DNA of 64,000 nt from contig NZ_CP136336.1 in assembly GCF_032681285.1 (NCBI RefSeq), forward strand, positions 2,777,001-2,841,000, in the 5' to 3' direction. How positions within the stretch are numbered: the stretch's first letter is position 1; the number at the start of each line of letters is the position of its first letter. Under the pieces are notes generated by a model. It searched no databases and was not told the DNA's origin. It saw nothing but the letters and a program-made list of their open reading frames with translations. The position numbers were made by a program, and so were the translations under genes. Positions 24,095 to 32,906 of the stretch are shown piece after piece. Source of the stretch: Piscinibacter gummiphilus (GTDB taxonomy: Bacteria; Pseudomonadota; Gammaproteobacteria; Burkholderiales; Burkholderiaceae_C).

Positions 24095-25864
24095 ATGTTC
24101 GATGTTTCTGCTCTGACACCTGAAAGCATTTCAAGCCTGGACCTGGAGCGCCGTCTTGACGGTGTCGCGGCAAGGGAGTGCCATGCATACGCTATGGCGC
24201 TGACAAAGGCGCTGGACGAAGAGAACGATGAGGCGATCAAGTCCACGTTGCGCTTCGTGGTGCAAGTGCTGTCAATGGCGTTTCGGCCGTGGTCACCCAA
24301 TGAGCCCTTCGGCGCGCTGTGGGAAATCGACGACCATCGGTCAATGATCCCGACGGATCTCCCGAAGGAGTGGCTGAAGTCTCTGACGCCGTGGGCTCTT
24401 GCACTGAACGACGCCGAGCTGCGTAGCCGCTTCCTCGACGTGATCTGGCTCCAGGCGCGCGACTTCAAGGCCGCTCAAGCTGCAATCGGCGCCTACGTTG
24501 AAGCTGCAGGACAACTCGGCGACGCGGAGGTTTCCGACGTCCTGGTCGCGCAGCGGTACGAGCGCGCGCTCCGCCTGGCAACCAGCCTTGGGCGAGGAGC
24601 CCTCGCGGAACGCGCGCAGGTTCTTCAAGCCGTCGACGCACTGCTGCTCAGCCCCGTACCGCCACATCAGCATGTGCTCTGGAAGTTGGTGCCGTTTCTC
24701 TTGGACAGCGGGCATGGGGAACCTGCGAGCTACGCCGCCGTGGCCGAAGGACTTGCCGCCCGACACCACAAAGAGGGGAAGTTCTGGATCGCCAAAGACC
24801 TGCACGAGCTCGCCGCGCGTTGCTACCAGGCGGCGAACGACGAGGTCAACCGAGAGTCCCAAAATCGTCTGGCTGCCGAGTCGTTGGTCAGTGAAGCAGA
24901 GGCCGCGCATCAACAAGGCAGAGGCGCTGCCGCGGCAAGCTCGATCCTCTCGCAAGCCGTGAACATGCTGCGTCAGGCAGGAGGCGGAAGAGACCGGATC
25001 GATGCTCTTCATAGCCGAGTGCTTGAACTGCAGAAGTCGTCGGTGGACGAGCTTCAGGGGTTTCGGGTCGAGCAAGACGCTTCGCAGCATGTTCAACGAG
25101 CCCTCGCGGCGATCGATGGCAAACCGATGCGCGACGCCATCATCACATTCGCGTTGATGAGCAAGCCGCCTTTGGTAACCGACCTGATATCAGCGGTCCA
25201 CGAGAGGGCGAAAAAGGAAGTGCTGGGCTCGCTGGCGCCCATGGACATCATCAATGCCAGGGGTCAGGTCGTTGCGAAGCTACCCGCCCTCGAACCGGCA
25301 TCCACAAACATCGAAGACGCGGGCTTGAGGGGACGGGTCTTCAGGCTGGCTGGCGAGCGCAGGAGCATGCTGGTTCAGGTTGTGATCAATCCGGTTCGGC
25401 GCCGAGTCGTGGAGCTACATGCCCCGACCCCACAGGACCTCCTCGCTCTGGTTTCGGCAAGCCCCTGGGTCCCTTCCGATCACACGAGCACCGTCGTGCG
25501 CGCCTTGATCGCTGGCTTCTATCTGGACATGGAAGTGGCCGCGACGCTCGTACCGATCCAGATAGAAGCTTTGGTGCGGCACGTTGTGAAGGCCCAAGGC
25601 GGTGCAACGACCATGCTGGACGCCGAACGCATTCAGCAGGAGAAGCCCTTGGGTCCACTTTTGGAAATGCCTGAGGCCGTCAAAGCGTTCGGTCAAGCCG
25701 GAATACTGGAGATGCAAGACCTACTGACGGAGGCGATAGGAAGCAACCTGCGCAACGAGGCCTCGCACGGCCTTTTGACTGACGAAGGGTGCTATTCGAC
25801 CCAGCCTCTCTATGCGTGGTGGCTGTTGCTGCGCTATGCGTTGTTGCCCGGGCTTTTGCCTTGA
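24095..25864 (+). CDS. DUF4209-like protein with C-terminal HEPN-type RNxxxH motif
   Basis: The 589-residue, mainly alpha-helical protein ends in a region with NLRNEASHGLL at about residue 550, followed by aromatic helices. The RNxxxH signature matches the catalytic motif of HEPN ribonucleases and the end of DUF4209 proteins. The middle part (residues 100-330) looks like helical repeats. The ATG at 24095 begins 23 bases after the subtilase stop on the same strand; a longer open frame upstream overlaps ietS and is rejected. It could be an extra effector of the ietAS locus or an independent defence gene. Confidence 0.65.
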   Translation: MFDVSALTPESISSLDLERRLDGVAARECHAYAMALTKALDEENDEAIKSTLRFVVQVLSMAFRPWSPNEPFGALWEIDDHRSMIPTDLPKEWLKSLTPWALALNDAELRSRFLDVIWLQARDFKAAQAAIGAYVEAAGQLGDAEVSDVLVAQRYERALRLATSLGRGALAERAQVLQAVDALLLSPVPPHQHVLWKLVPFLLDSGHGEPASYAAVAEGLAARHHKEGKFWIAKDLHELAARCYQAANDEVNRESQNRLAAESLVSEAEAAHQQGRGAAAASSILSQAVNMLRQAGGGRDRIDALHSRVLELQKSSVDELQGFRVEQDASQHVQRALAAIDGKPMRDAIITFALMSKPPLVTDLISAVHERAKKEVLGSLAPMDIINARGQVVAKLPALEPASTNIEDAGLRGRVFRLAGERRSMLVQVVINPVRRRVVELHAPTPQDLLALVSASPWVPSDHTSTVVRALIAGFYLDMEVAATLVPIQIEALVRHVVKAQGGATTMLDAERIQQEKPLGPLLEMPEAVKAFGQAGILEMQDLLTEAIGSNLRNEASHGLLTDEGCYSTQPLYAWWLLLRYALLPGLLP

Positions 25865-26067
25865 CTGCTCGAACATTTGGTGCAACAGGATAGTGTGGAC
25901 GCTCCAAACTTCTAGCTGGCTCCAGCACTGCCTTATTGCAGCGCGTGACCTCGCGCCTCATCCCGACTACGTACATGTTGAAGTCACGCAACGGCCGGGA
26001 GGAAGTCATTCATCGGTTGCTTGCGGGCAACTAGACTGACTTGATCGTTGAGCGGAGGAGAGCAGAG

Positions 26068-26739
26068 ATGGATGCGGCAATATCGAAGGGGAGTTGGCGT
26101 GGCCTGCGTGCGGGCATATGCGCCGTTGTTGGTCTATTGCTCGTTTGGTCGGTGGCGTCAGCACTCGTGGGAAACAGCCTCGACAAGCCGGCGCAGCAGG
26201 TTGTTTTTCAAGCGGCCGCCGTGCTGATCCTCTTGTCCCTGCACCACTACTTCAACAGCGACACGCCGATTAGCTCAACCGGCGCGTTAGGCAGGGCAGG
26301 GCGCATCGCCACGGCTGGAAGTCTCGGTGTCATCGCGATCCACGTCGTTGCATTCGCACATGCAATGTTTTTTGATGTGCCGGTAGAGCCCAAGATGATG
26401 GAGATCCGTGCCACCGAAGGCATTGGAGCTTGGTCTCGCTTGCTTCTGTCTGCCGTTGTGCTCGCACCAATTTGGGAAGAGCTCTTCTTTCGTCGCTTCC
26501 TACTGGAATTGTTTCCTGTGCAGAGAAGTTGGCTTTGGGCGGCCTTTGGCGGGCTGGCGACCGCAGCCGCGTTCGCCGCCTTTCATTATTCGTACATGTA
26601 CCCTTCAACGTTTGTGTTGCTTGGCGTACTTGGATTGATATTTGCTTGGGTGCGAATTCGCAGCGGCACTCTATGGGCGCCCATACTTCTCCACGCCGTG
26701 GCGGCGGTGACCGGCCTCCTACTCAACTTGCTGCGATAG
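26068..26739 (+). CDS. CPBP-family intramembrane protease
   Basis: The 223-residue protein has about six membrane segments. It has the CPBP (Abi/Rce1-like) motifs EELFFRR (about residue 142), FHYSY (about 174) and a final LLHAVAA, the Glu and His residues of these glutamate-type intramembrane peptidases. The ATG at 26068 has GGAGGAG upstream; an in-frame TTG at 26041 is less likely. In bacteria, such proteins are linked to bacteriocin self-immunity and membrane-protein processing. No peptide gene is seen beside it. Confidence 0.8.
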   Translation: MDAAISKGSWRGLRAGICAVVGLLLVWSVASALVGNSLDKPAQQVVFQAAAVLILLSLHHYFNSDTPISSTGALGRAGRIATAGSLGVIAIHVVAFAHAMFFDVPVEPKMMEIRATEGIGAWSRLLLSAVVLAPIWEELFFRRFLLELFPVQRSWLWAAFGGLATAAAFAAFHYSYMYPSTFVLLGVLGLIFAWVRIRSGTLWAPILLHAVAAVTGLLLNLLR

Positions 26740-26920
26740 ACCCAGTGTCGGCCGTCCGAATAGCTTGAGGAAAAGCAGTCCGGGACGGATGCGCCGATTG
26801 ATTTTTGGCCTAGCGCCGGGATCTGGCAGCGGCGATGGGTCTGACGACGAACGCAGAGCAATGTGAGCCTGATCCAGACCCACCCCCGTTTCCATCAACC
26901 AACCATAGCTGGCATCCACC

Positions 26921-27130
26921 ATGGACCTGAAGAAGCAAACCCCTCAGCAAGCGGGCAAGGAGCTTGTGCACGCGGTTCGTCAAGCCGCCGGTGGACAGGG
27001 CGGCGACGTGATGGTTACTGCTGCAATCAATAGGCTAGAAACTTTCGTTCGGATCAGCGTCGAAGCCATCGAGGAACTGCAGCAAGAGCTTTCCAGGCTA
27101 CGCGAAGAGGTCAGGCGCTCGAAGATGTAG
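26921..27130 (+). CDS. Small coiled-coil protein of 69 residues
   Basis: MDLKKQTPQQAGKELVHAVR begins a short, highly charged protein whose second half (EAIEELQQELSRLREEVRR) is a clear heptad coiled coil. No ribosome site is obvious upstream, which lowers confidence, but codon use in the frame is normal for the window. The function is unknown; it might act as an oligomerising or DNA-binding accessory protein. Confidence 0.5.
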   Translation: MDLKKQTPQQAGKELVHAVRQAAGGQGGDVMVTAAINRLETFVRISVEAIEELQQELSRLREEVRRSKM

Positions 27131-27433
27131 TGAGGCACTGATCCTTCGCCATTTGGCTCGCTCGCCTTGACACTTCAGTTCCGGGTCTGCCAAGCCTCGA
27201 TCTCACTCTGCTCGCCGCGGCAGGAATTTCGCGGACATCTGGTCCGGGGCGGCTGCCCATTGACGCCTCAGGGGCACAGAGCTGACACTGACAGCGTGGA
27301 TCGCGAAGAAGAAGAGCCAATGCAGTTGGCCGAATAGCATTCCAAGCAGCACGAAGCTGCGCCCATCCATCTCACCAGGTCACGAGGCACAGAGGTGTCT
27401 TCGTGGATGTTCATGGGCGATAGGAGTGCTTCC
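27131..27433. other. Intergenic, no gene seen
   Basis: The 303 bases between two small plus-strand genes hold no convincing reading frame, RNA gene or repeat. A ribosome site for the next gene (AGGAG) is at its right end. Confidence 0.5.
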
Positions 27434-27712
27434 ATGGCAATCAACTTCGATGGTGCCCCGCTGCAGGTGCTGAACGCGGCGGAGGAATTCCGGCAGGTAC
27501 TGAACCTGCTTCGAACCCTTGACCTACGGGATAAGACACGCGACCGTCTCGATGCGAGGTCCCGGTTGCTGTCCGAGCGGCTGCACTCGTTCGGGATTGA
27601 CTCGAACCACCTGTTGCACGACCGGGAATGGGCACGCCGGCCAGTCGCGGGCGCAACCTTCTGGTCGCTCGGGAGTGAATCCCAGCCGCGTGGCAAGATG
27701 TTTCCGGGTTAG
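27434..27712 (+). CDS. Uncharacterised 92-residue protein
   Basis: The ATG at 27434 has AGGAG seven bases upstream and opens a frame beginning MAINFDGAPLQVLNAAEEFR. The product is helical and charged, with RDKTRDRLDARSRLLSERLH in the middle and a basic C-terminus. No known motif is recognised. It lies between two other small orphan genes, in a stretch that looks like accumulated insertions. Confidence 0.55.
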   Translation: MAINFDGAPLQVLNAAEEFRQVLNLLRTLDLRDKTRDRLDARSRLLSERLHSFGIDSNHLLHDREWARRPVAGATFWSLGSESQPRGKMFPG

Positions 27713-27743
27713 GCGGAACGCCATTCGTGGCCGAGGCCTGCGA

Positions 27744-28034
27744 TCAGTTCTGATTCTTGCGACACAGGCAGTAGATGAACTTCTGAACGGTGCCAAACGG
27801 CGTGTGGTGCTCTTCACGTTCCTGCTCAAGTAGCGTGAACGGAGCACCGAACTGCGCATGAAGTCCGTCGGCGCTGTAGCGCATCACGGGCAGGCCACTG
27901 CATTTCTCTGGGCCATCCTCGGCGAACGTCGCCACGATGACGTGACCGCCTGGCTTGACCGCACGCAGCACCGCTTGGACGTAGGCTTCACGCTCTTCGG
28001 AGGTTGTCAGGAAATGGAACACCGCACCGTTCAC
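27744..28034 (-). pseudogene. C-terminal fragment of a SAM-dependent methyltransferase
   Basis: The frame gives AVFHFLTTSEEREAYVQAVL, then RAVKPGGHVIVATFAEDGPE and a normal family C-terminus. This is the second half of a class I methyltransferase; the AdoMet-binding half (about 110 residues) is missing. The likeness starts abruptly at about 28028, where full-length relatives read WHDRAVFHFL. It is a truncation made by insertion or deletion at that point. Confidence 0.7.
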
Positions 28035-28160
28035 ACGTCGTCATGTCGACAACGCCAAGTGACGCGCACACGAGCCCTCCAAGCCAAGCTGAAGTGTGCA
28101 CCCGTCGTGCTGGCGCGTGTTGCCTCGGCGGATCGACGCCGCTTTAGGCACTAGCCCGGT

Positions 28161-28532
28161 TTAGTCGGTGCGGAATCGGCCACCTGCCATGCTCATGGAC
28201 TGCATGAATCTGGCCATGTTGTCGTCGCCCTGCTTACGGAGATCGAGGTATCTTGCAATCTCGACATGTGCTTTGGCGAGCGCACTTTCGGCGCGAGAAC
28301 GGGAAACCATGATGGACAGCTCAGCCAAACTATTCACCAATGCCGCCGGACACCGAACTTCGTCGTCGAACGCGAGCATGCCAATGTCCAAGGGATTGGC
28401 GCCACGAAGTCTCGCGACCAGGGAAACGGCACTGTTCAATGCCTCATCACTGCCTTGATCGACGGCCACGACGTGGAAGCCTGGTGCGCTGACGTAAAGC
28501 AGTCCGGAATCCGGGTCACGATGCGGGTCCAT
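28161..28532 (-). CDS. Uncharacterised 123-residue protein
   Basis: The ATG at 28532 (MDPHRDPDSGLLYVSAPGFH) has AAGGAT upstream. The product is soluble, with a beta-rich N-terminal half (GFHVVAVDQGSDEALNSAVS) and a helical end rich in Met (ARFMQSMSMAGGRF). I recognise no family. It lies between the methyltransferase fragment and the Fur-type regulator, all on the minus strand. Confidence 0.5.
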   Translation of the reverse strand: MDPHRDPDSGLLYVSAPGFHVVAVDQGSDEALNSAVSLVARLRGANPLDIGMLAFDDEVRCPAALVNSLAELSIMVSRSRAESALAKAHVEIARYLDLRKQGDDNMARFMQSMSMAGGRFRTD

Positions 28533-28673
28533 GGGCTGATCCTTTACGCACTTCGATGCGCTCGTCGCTCGCTGGCGGAAGAGAAAAAGGGGCTTGATGG
28601 CCCGCTTCACGCGCGGTGCTGCCGTTGAACTCTTTGAACAATCGCTGGAGCGCGATTCCCACTCACTGAACGC

Positions 28674-29201
28674 CTAGCGAGAAGCGCCAGTGTTTCGACG
28701 TACCGTGGCAGTCCGAATGCCTTGCAGCCGGAAATGTGACTGCAGATCGCCTGGGAAGTCCCTTGAGTTCTTCTTCCGGCCCGGCTTGCATTGCGAGCAC
28801 AGGCCATGCAGGGTCACCTCATGGCTTTCCACGCTGTGCTGCCGGACCTTCGAGACATCCAGCTTGCACTCCTTCAGAACATAGGCTCGCTGGCACGATC
28901 TGCACAGAAAGTAGTGCCTGGGTCCGATGCGTGGCGCCTCGTAGCGCGCGACCTGACCGGGCAACATCACAAGGTCTATTTCGCCCGCTTCGAGCAAGAG
29001 CTTGAGCGTGCGGTAGACCGTCGAAATGCCGAGTTCGGGCACGTCCCGCTGTGCCTCGTCCAGGATCTCGTGAGGGTTGAGGGGGCGTCCAGCTGATTCG
29101 ATCGCCATGCGGATAGCTCCGCGCTGACGTGTCGACCGCTCTTTGTGAAGGGCAGGGGAGATGGGCGTGTTCACGCCTTCATTGTCGCCGTGATCCGTCA
29201 A
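28674..29201 (-). CDS. Fur-family metalloregulator
   Basis: The 175-residue protein has a winged helix (ISTVYRTLKLLLEAGEI) and the Fur C-terminal metal region: HYFLCRSCQRAYVLKEC, ESHEVTLHGLCSQC. The two CxxC pairs would hold structural zinc as in Zur and PerR. An additional basic tail of about 30 residues after the last CxxC is longer than usual and may come from a junction. The N-terminus extends about 25 residues before the winged helix. The regulated genes and metal are unknown. Confidence 0.82.
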   Translation of the reverse strand: MTDHGDNEGVNTPISPALHKERSTRQRGAIRMAIESAGRPLNPHEILDEAQRDVPELGISTVYRTLKLLLEAGEIDLVMLPGQVARYEAPRIGPRHYFLCRSCQRAYVLKECKLDVSKVRQHSVESHEVTLHGLCSQCKPGRKKNSRDFPGDLQSHFRLQGIRTATVRRNTGASR

Positions 29202-29741
29202 GTGCCCGCAGACGGGACTAAGCGATCAATTGCAGCAGCACGTCTCGCAAATGCAACGAGATTTGCGACACAACAGGGCGACTGAAGACTACTTTGGACC
29301 TAAAACGCCGACTGGCATTGACAGCGCTGTGCGCGCGCCTGTTTACTGGCAATCCACTCTAGCAACCAGTGAGGCTTTAGCGCTGAAACAAACCGGGTAA
29401 AGAGGAAGGCCGTTAGCGCGACCCCCTCTTTATTGACCCCGAATCGCCCCTTTTCGCAAAGAACGATGTGTGCAGATTAGGCGTCGCCCGACGCCGTGTC
29501 AACACAGCGGAGGGAGTCCTCCGCCCAAAGTTTACGAAATCGTAAGTTTCGCGCCACGTTGAGAACATTGCATCTCAGCGAACGCGAGAACACATGGTGC
29601 CAAAAGCGTCATGGGCCCTGTTCGCTCACGCGATGCATTACATGCGCCGCGGCGAACGGCATAAAAATTTGCATGAAGCACATCGAGGGTTTGGTCACCC
29701 CGGTTTGACAGCGCGACTCCTCCTTTCATTCGAGGATCGCA
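29202..29741. other. Intergenic region before the transposition operon; likely holds its left end
   Basis: The 540 bases have no convincing gene. They contain a short palindrome, GGCGTCG-CC-CGACGCC, an inverted pair CGCAAAT (29251-29257) / ATTTGCG, and the repeated motif ACTGGCA near 29311 and 29345, with ACTGGTT on the other strand near 29364. These could be transposase-binding sites, but I could not find a matching right end. The start of the first operon gene has GAGGATCG upstream. Confidence 0.4.
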
Positions 29742-30509
29742 ATGTCGAAGAAATCTCCCACGAAGTCGGCTGAGGCAAAGGCCGAAGCCAGAAGCTCGGA
29801 GAAGCAAGCGCGTCTAGGCACCCAGATGCGCGGAAGGCTCGCCGAAGCCTACGATGCCCGCGGACATTCCCGAGGGACGCTGAACTATCACTACAGCCCC
29901 AAGTGCCGACGTGACGTCGTGCTGATGGGGCATGCCGAGCTTGGCCACTTCCTCACGGTCGAGTACAACGCGCGGATCGTCGAGGTGGACTATGCCCCGC
30001 GGGACAAGGTCAAGGGAATCGCCGGCGATGAGCTGGGCGAGTTTATTCACGCGAGCATCAAGCTGCGTGATGGCACTAAGGTGTGGCGCCACATAAGCGC
30101 AGAGAACCCCGGTGACAAGCACGACGTCATCGAAGCGAACCTCAATCGCCTGATCGCCCACAAGACGCATCCCGACCTGCCGGATCGCTACGAGAAGTGG
30201 ATATGGGAAGAGAACCGGCTCAAGCCGCAACTCATCCACAACAGCTTGCGAATGGTGTCGTGGCTCGCGCAAGCGAGGGAATGGCCGCTCCTCGAAGAGT
30301 CCAAGAAGATTCTGGCGCTGGTGGCCGCCAACGGGGAGATAGCAGCAAGCGATGTGATGGCCCTCGACTCCTCCCCAGCCCAGGCCCTTTATTTGGCTGC
30401 GATGAGCAAGCTGGTCTTGAGCGGTCAATTGGACAGCGACCTCACTCATCTGCCTCTGTCGCCCATTTCGCGCCTGTACAAGCTGGAAGGAGTCCGGCAT
30501 GAGCAATAG
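29742..30509 (+). CDS. TnsA-like protein of the transposition operon
   Basis: The 255-residue protein has a basic N-terminus and then SPKCRRDVVLMGHAELGHFL, VEYNARIVEVDYAPR and IKLRDGTKVWRHI. The order of a Glu in a helix, a hydrophobic strand and charged strands recalls TnsA-type PD-(D/E)XK endonucleases, which cut the 5' ends of Tn7. The last third is helical and could bind TnsC. Its place ahead of a TnsB-like gene fits TnsA. I cannot place all catalytic residues, so nuclease activity is uncertain. It overlaps the next gene by 11 bases. Confidence 0.6.
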   Translation: MSKKSPTKSAEAKAEARSSEKQARLGTQMRGRLAEAYDARGHSRGTLNYHYSPKCRRDVVLMGHAELGHFLTVEYNARIVEVDYAPRDKVKGIAGDELGEFIHASIKLRDGTKVWRHISAENPGDKHDVIEANLNRLIAHKTHPDLPDRYEKWIWEENRLKPQLIHNSLRMVSWLAQAREWPLLEESKKILALVAANGEIAASDVMALDSSPAQALYLAAMSKLVLSGQLDSDLTHLPLSPISRLYKLEGVRHEQ

Positions 30510-30942
30510 CCGCATGAGCCGCCGCGCCACCTCCTTCAAGAGGATCCCGCTCGCCTCGAGGGATCAAAGCACGTGGCTAGCCGCCGACGAGATCCAAATC
30601 AGCGATAAGGACAAGGACCGCTTCCAGCGGTTCGTGCCGGCGATTCGCCATTACCTGGACACCGGCAAGCTGGCAGAGAGCGCCGAGCTGGCCGACTGCA
30701 CCCGACAGACTCTCCTGGACCAGGTCGCGCGTTGCGTCACGCTCAGACCCGACGGCAAGCCGTATGGGTGGGCCGGACTGATCGCAAACCTCAGCGTGTC
30801 AACTGAAGAGCGACGGGAGCCGACGTCAGTGCCGAACGGGGATGCAAACAAGGCAGGCGCCGGCGCCTTCCAGAAGTTTCTGCAAGAGCACCCCAAGCTA
30901 CGCGAGGTACTCCTCGAGCTGATTCGCAAGGGCGGCAAATGA
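30499..30942 (+). CDS. Stand-alone duplicate of the transposase N-terminal domain
   Basis: This 147-residue protein is nearly the same as residues 1-147 of the downstream transposase: both contain FKRIPLA, QISDKDKDRF or QISDEDKDRF, RFVPAIRHYLDTGKL, TLRPDGKPYGWAGLIANL and a lysine-rich end. At DNA level the two copies lie exactly 440 bases apart with high identity. It starts at 30499 (AAGGAG upstream) and its stop overlaps the transposase ATG (ATGA). Without the DDE domain it can probably only bind the transposon ends, so it may regulate transposition or occupy end sites. Confidence 0.8.
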   Translation: MSNSRMSRRATSFKRIPLASRDQSTWLAADEIQISDKDKDRFQRFVPAIRHYLDTGKLAESAELADCTRQTLLDQVARCVTLRPDGKPYGWAGLIANLSVSTEERREPTSVPNGDANKAGAGAFQKFLQEHPKLREVLLELIRKGGK

Positions 30943-31378
30943 GCAGCGGCTGCCCTAAACGCGGTACCACCAGCTTCAAGAGGATCCCGCTTGCCTTGAA
31001 GGATCACAGCACGTGGGAAGCGGCCGACAAGATCCAAATCAGCGATGAGGACAAGGACCGCTTCTGGCGGTTCGTGCCGGCGATTCGCCACTATCTGGAC
31101 ACCGGCAAGCTGGTAGAGAGCGCGAAGCTTGCCGACTGTGCCCGACAGACTCTTCTGGACCAGGTGACGCGGTGCGTCACGCTCAGACCCGATGGCAAGC
31201 CGTATGGGTGGGCTGGGCTGATCGCGAACCTCCGCGTGTCCACCTACACGCGACGCGCGCCGCTGCCAGTACCAAACGGCGACGCGAACAAGGGAGGTGC
31301 CGGCGCCTTCGAGAAGTTTCTGCAGGAGCACCCCAAGCTTCGCGAGGCACTTCACGATCTCATTCGCAAGGGTGGCGG
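30525..31378 (+). repeat. 440-base tandem duplication within the transposition operon
   Basis: 30525-30938 and 30965-31378 are aligned copies at a constant offset of 440 bases, with no visible indels over about 410 bases. Differences are scattered substitutions. The first copy codes for the free domain, the second for the transposase N-terminus. The offset is not a multiple of three, so the two copies are read in different frames from separate starts. Confidence 0.85.
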
Positions 31379-32906
31379 CAGCGGCAGTGCGATCCCCTCC
31401 AAGCCGTCCTTCAAGGGCGTCGCTGCAGCGTTCCTCAAGCTTTGCTACACCATCGGCCACCTCACGGACAACGACTATCCGCTCAACTTCCCGGACAAGG
31501 CTCGCCAGTCTGTACGGCGATACGCCCGCAAGTTCCTGGCGCTCGACACCAAGGCGATCAGGGCCTGGTACGGAGAAACCGCAGCGGCCCAGCTGTCGTT
31601 GCAAACCGGCCATCACTCATTCGACTTCTTCTCGACCGTCTTCGACGTGGTCGGTGCCGACGCGCACAAGTTCGACTGTGTCGGCGTGTTGATGCTGCAG
31701 GGTCCCGTCGGACCACAGATCGTGCCCATCAAGCGCATCTGGTTCTACCCGGTCGTCGAACGCAAAAGCACGGCAGTCTGCGGCTACACCGTGTCCATCA
31801 CCACGGAGATCTCCTCGGCGGTGGTGGAGGAGGCCGTTGTTGCCTGTTCCACTCGGTGGACGCCCAGGGCGATCCGCATCAAGGGGCTCAAATACATCGA
31901 CGGAGCGGGTTTTCCGGTGGGCACGATCGAGGGCCTCACCGCGGTTCGCCCGTCCGTCGTGGTGTTCGACAACGCCGCGGTGCACTTCAGCACCCGAGTC
32001 ACCGAGCGTATGCGCCGCTCGCTCGGTTGCATGGTCAGCTTCGGCGGTGTGGGCTCTTGGTGGAACAACGGCTTTGTCGAGCGCCTGTTCGGTAGTTTGG
32101 AGGCGCTTGGCATTCAGGCCTTGCCGTTTGGGACGGGCACCGGCCCGGGCGACCCCATGCGCAAGGATGCGGCCGCCCAGGCGATCAAGCACAAGGCGAC
32201 TTGGGAGGAGTTGCTCGACTTCTTCGATGTGGCGGTCGCCAACTACAACGCCACGCCCAAGGCTTCGCTCGGCCATCAATCGCCGCTGGACGTCATCCGG
32301 CGTCACATGGAGACCCATCAGTGCCTTCCCCGCACAGCGCCGCCTGTCTCAGCCTTGTCGCCGGCACTCGGCATCACGGTGGAAAACCTGCGCGTGGCAG
32401 GGCGCCTCAAGCGCGGTAGCGCCGCCGGGGTGTACATCCAGATCGATCATGTGAAATACACGAACGACAACCTGAAGCGCCGCTTCGAGCTCGTCGGTCA
32501 GCACTGCAGCGTGCACATCCCCGAGAAGGACATGCGCACGGTGACGGCGTTTGCGCCTGACGGACAGTGCCTTGGCACCCTCACGGTGCTCGACAAGCGA
32601 TGGGCGCAAACCCCGCACAGCCGCGACTTGCGGCGCACCATCATGCGGCTGGTCCATGCAGGCGAAATCCCGCTGGACGTGCAGTGCTACGTCTCGACCT
32701 ACATGGAGCACCTGGCCGCGAAGGCCGCCGACGAGGCCCGCAGCCGGCCCAAGAGCGTCTCGCCGTCCGCCACGAAGCTGGCCGACACGGCTCGCCAGAC
32801 CGGTGCGCCGCTCCCAGCGTTGCCAGCCCCAGCGCCTTCCACGCGCCCGCTGGACCGCGCCACGCGCGCCTCGCTACCCGGCTATATCAAGCCTCCGGCT
32901 TGGTGA
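30939..32906 (+). CDS. DDE transposase, TnsB/TniA-like
   Basis: The 655-residue protein has an N-terminal DNA-binding region, a retroviral-integrase-type core and a C-terminal basic beta domain. The likely DDE residues are Asp in HKFDCVG (about residue 245), Asp in VVFDNAAVHF (about 344) and Glu in GFVERLFGSLE (about 379). This is the strand-transfer subunit of Tn7/Mu-like transposition. Its first 147 residues are duplicated in the upstream gene. The stop overlaps a GTG start of the ATPase gene (GTGA). Confidence 0.88.
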   Translation: MSSGCPKRGTTSFKRIPLALKDHSTWEAADKIQISDEDKDRFWRFVPAIRHYLDTGKLVESAKLADCARQTLLDQVTRCVTLRPDGKPYGWAGLIANLRVSTYTRRAPLPVPNGDANKGGAGAFEKFLQEHPKLREALHDLIRKGGGSGSAIPSKPSFKGVAAAFLKLCYTIGHLTDNDYPLNFPDKARQSVRRYARKFLALDTKAIRAWYGETAAAQLSLQTGHHSFDFFSTVFDVVGADAHKFDCVGVLMLQGPVGPQIVPIKRIWFYPVVERKSTAVCGYTVSITTEISSAVVEEAVVACSTRWTPRAIRIKGLKYIDGAGFPVGTIEGLTAVRPSVVVFDNAAVHFSTRVTERMRRSLGCMVSFGGVGSWWNNGFVERLFGSLEALGIQALPFGTGTGPGDPMRKDAAAQAIKHKATWEELLDFFDVAVANYNATPKASLGHQSPLDVIRRHMETHQCLPRTAPPVSALSPALGITVENLRVAGRLKRGSAAGVYIQIDHVKYTNDNLKRRFELVGQHCSVHIPEKDMRTVTAFAPDGQCLGTLTVLDKRWAQTPHSRDLRRTIMRLVHAGEIPLDVQCYVSTYMEHLAAKAADEARSRPKSVSPSATKLADTARQTGAPLPALPAPAPSTRPLDRATRASLPGYIKPPAW

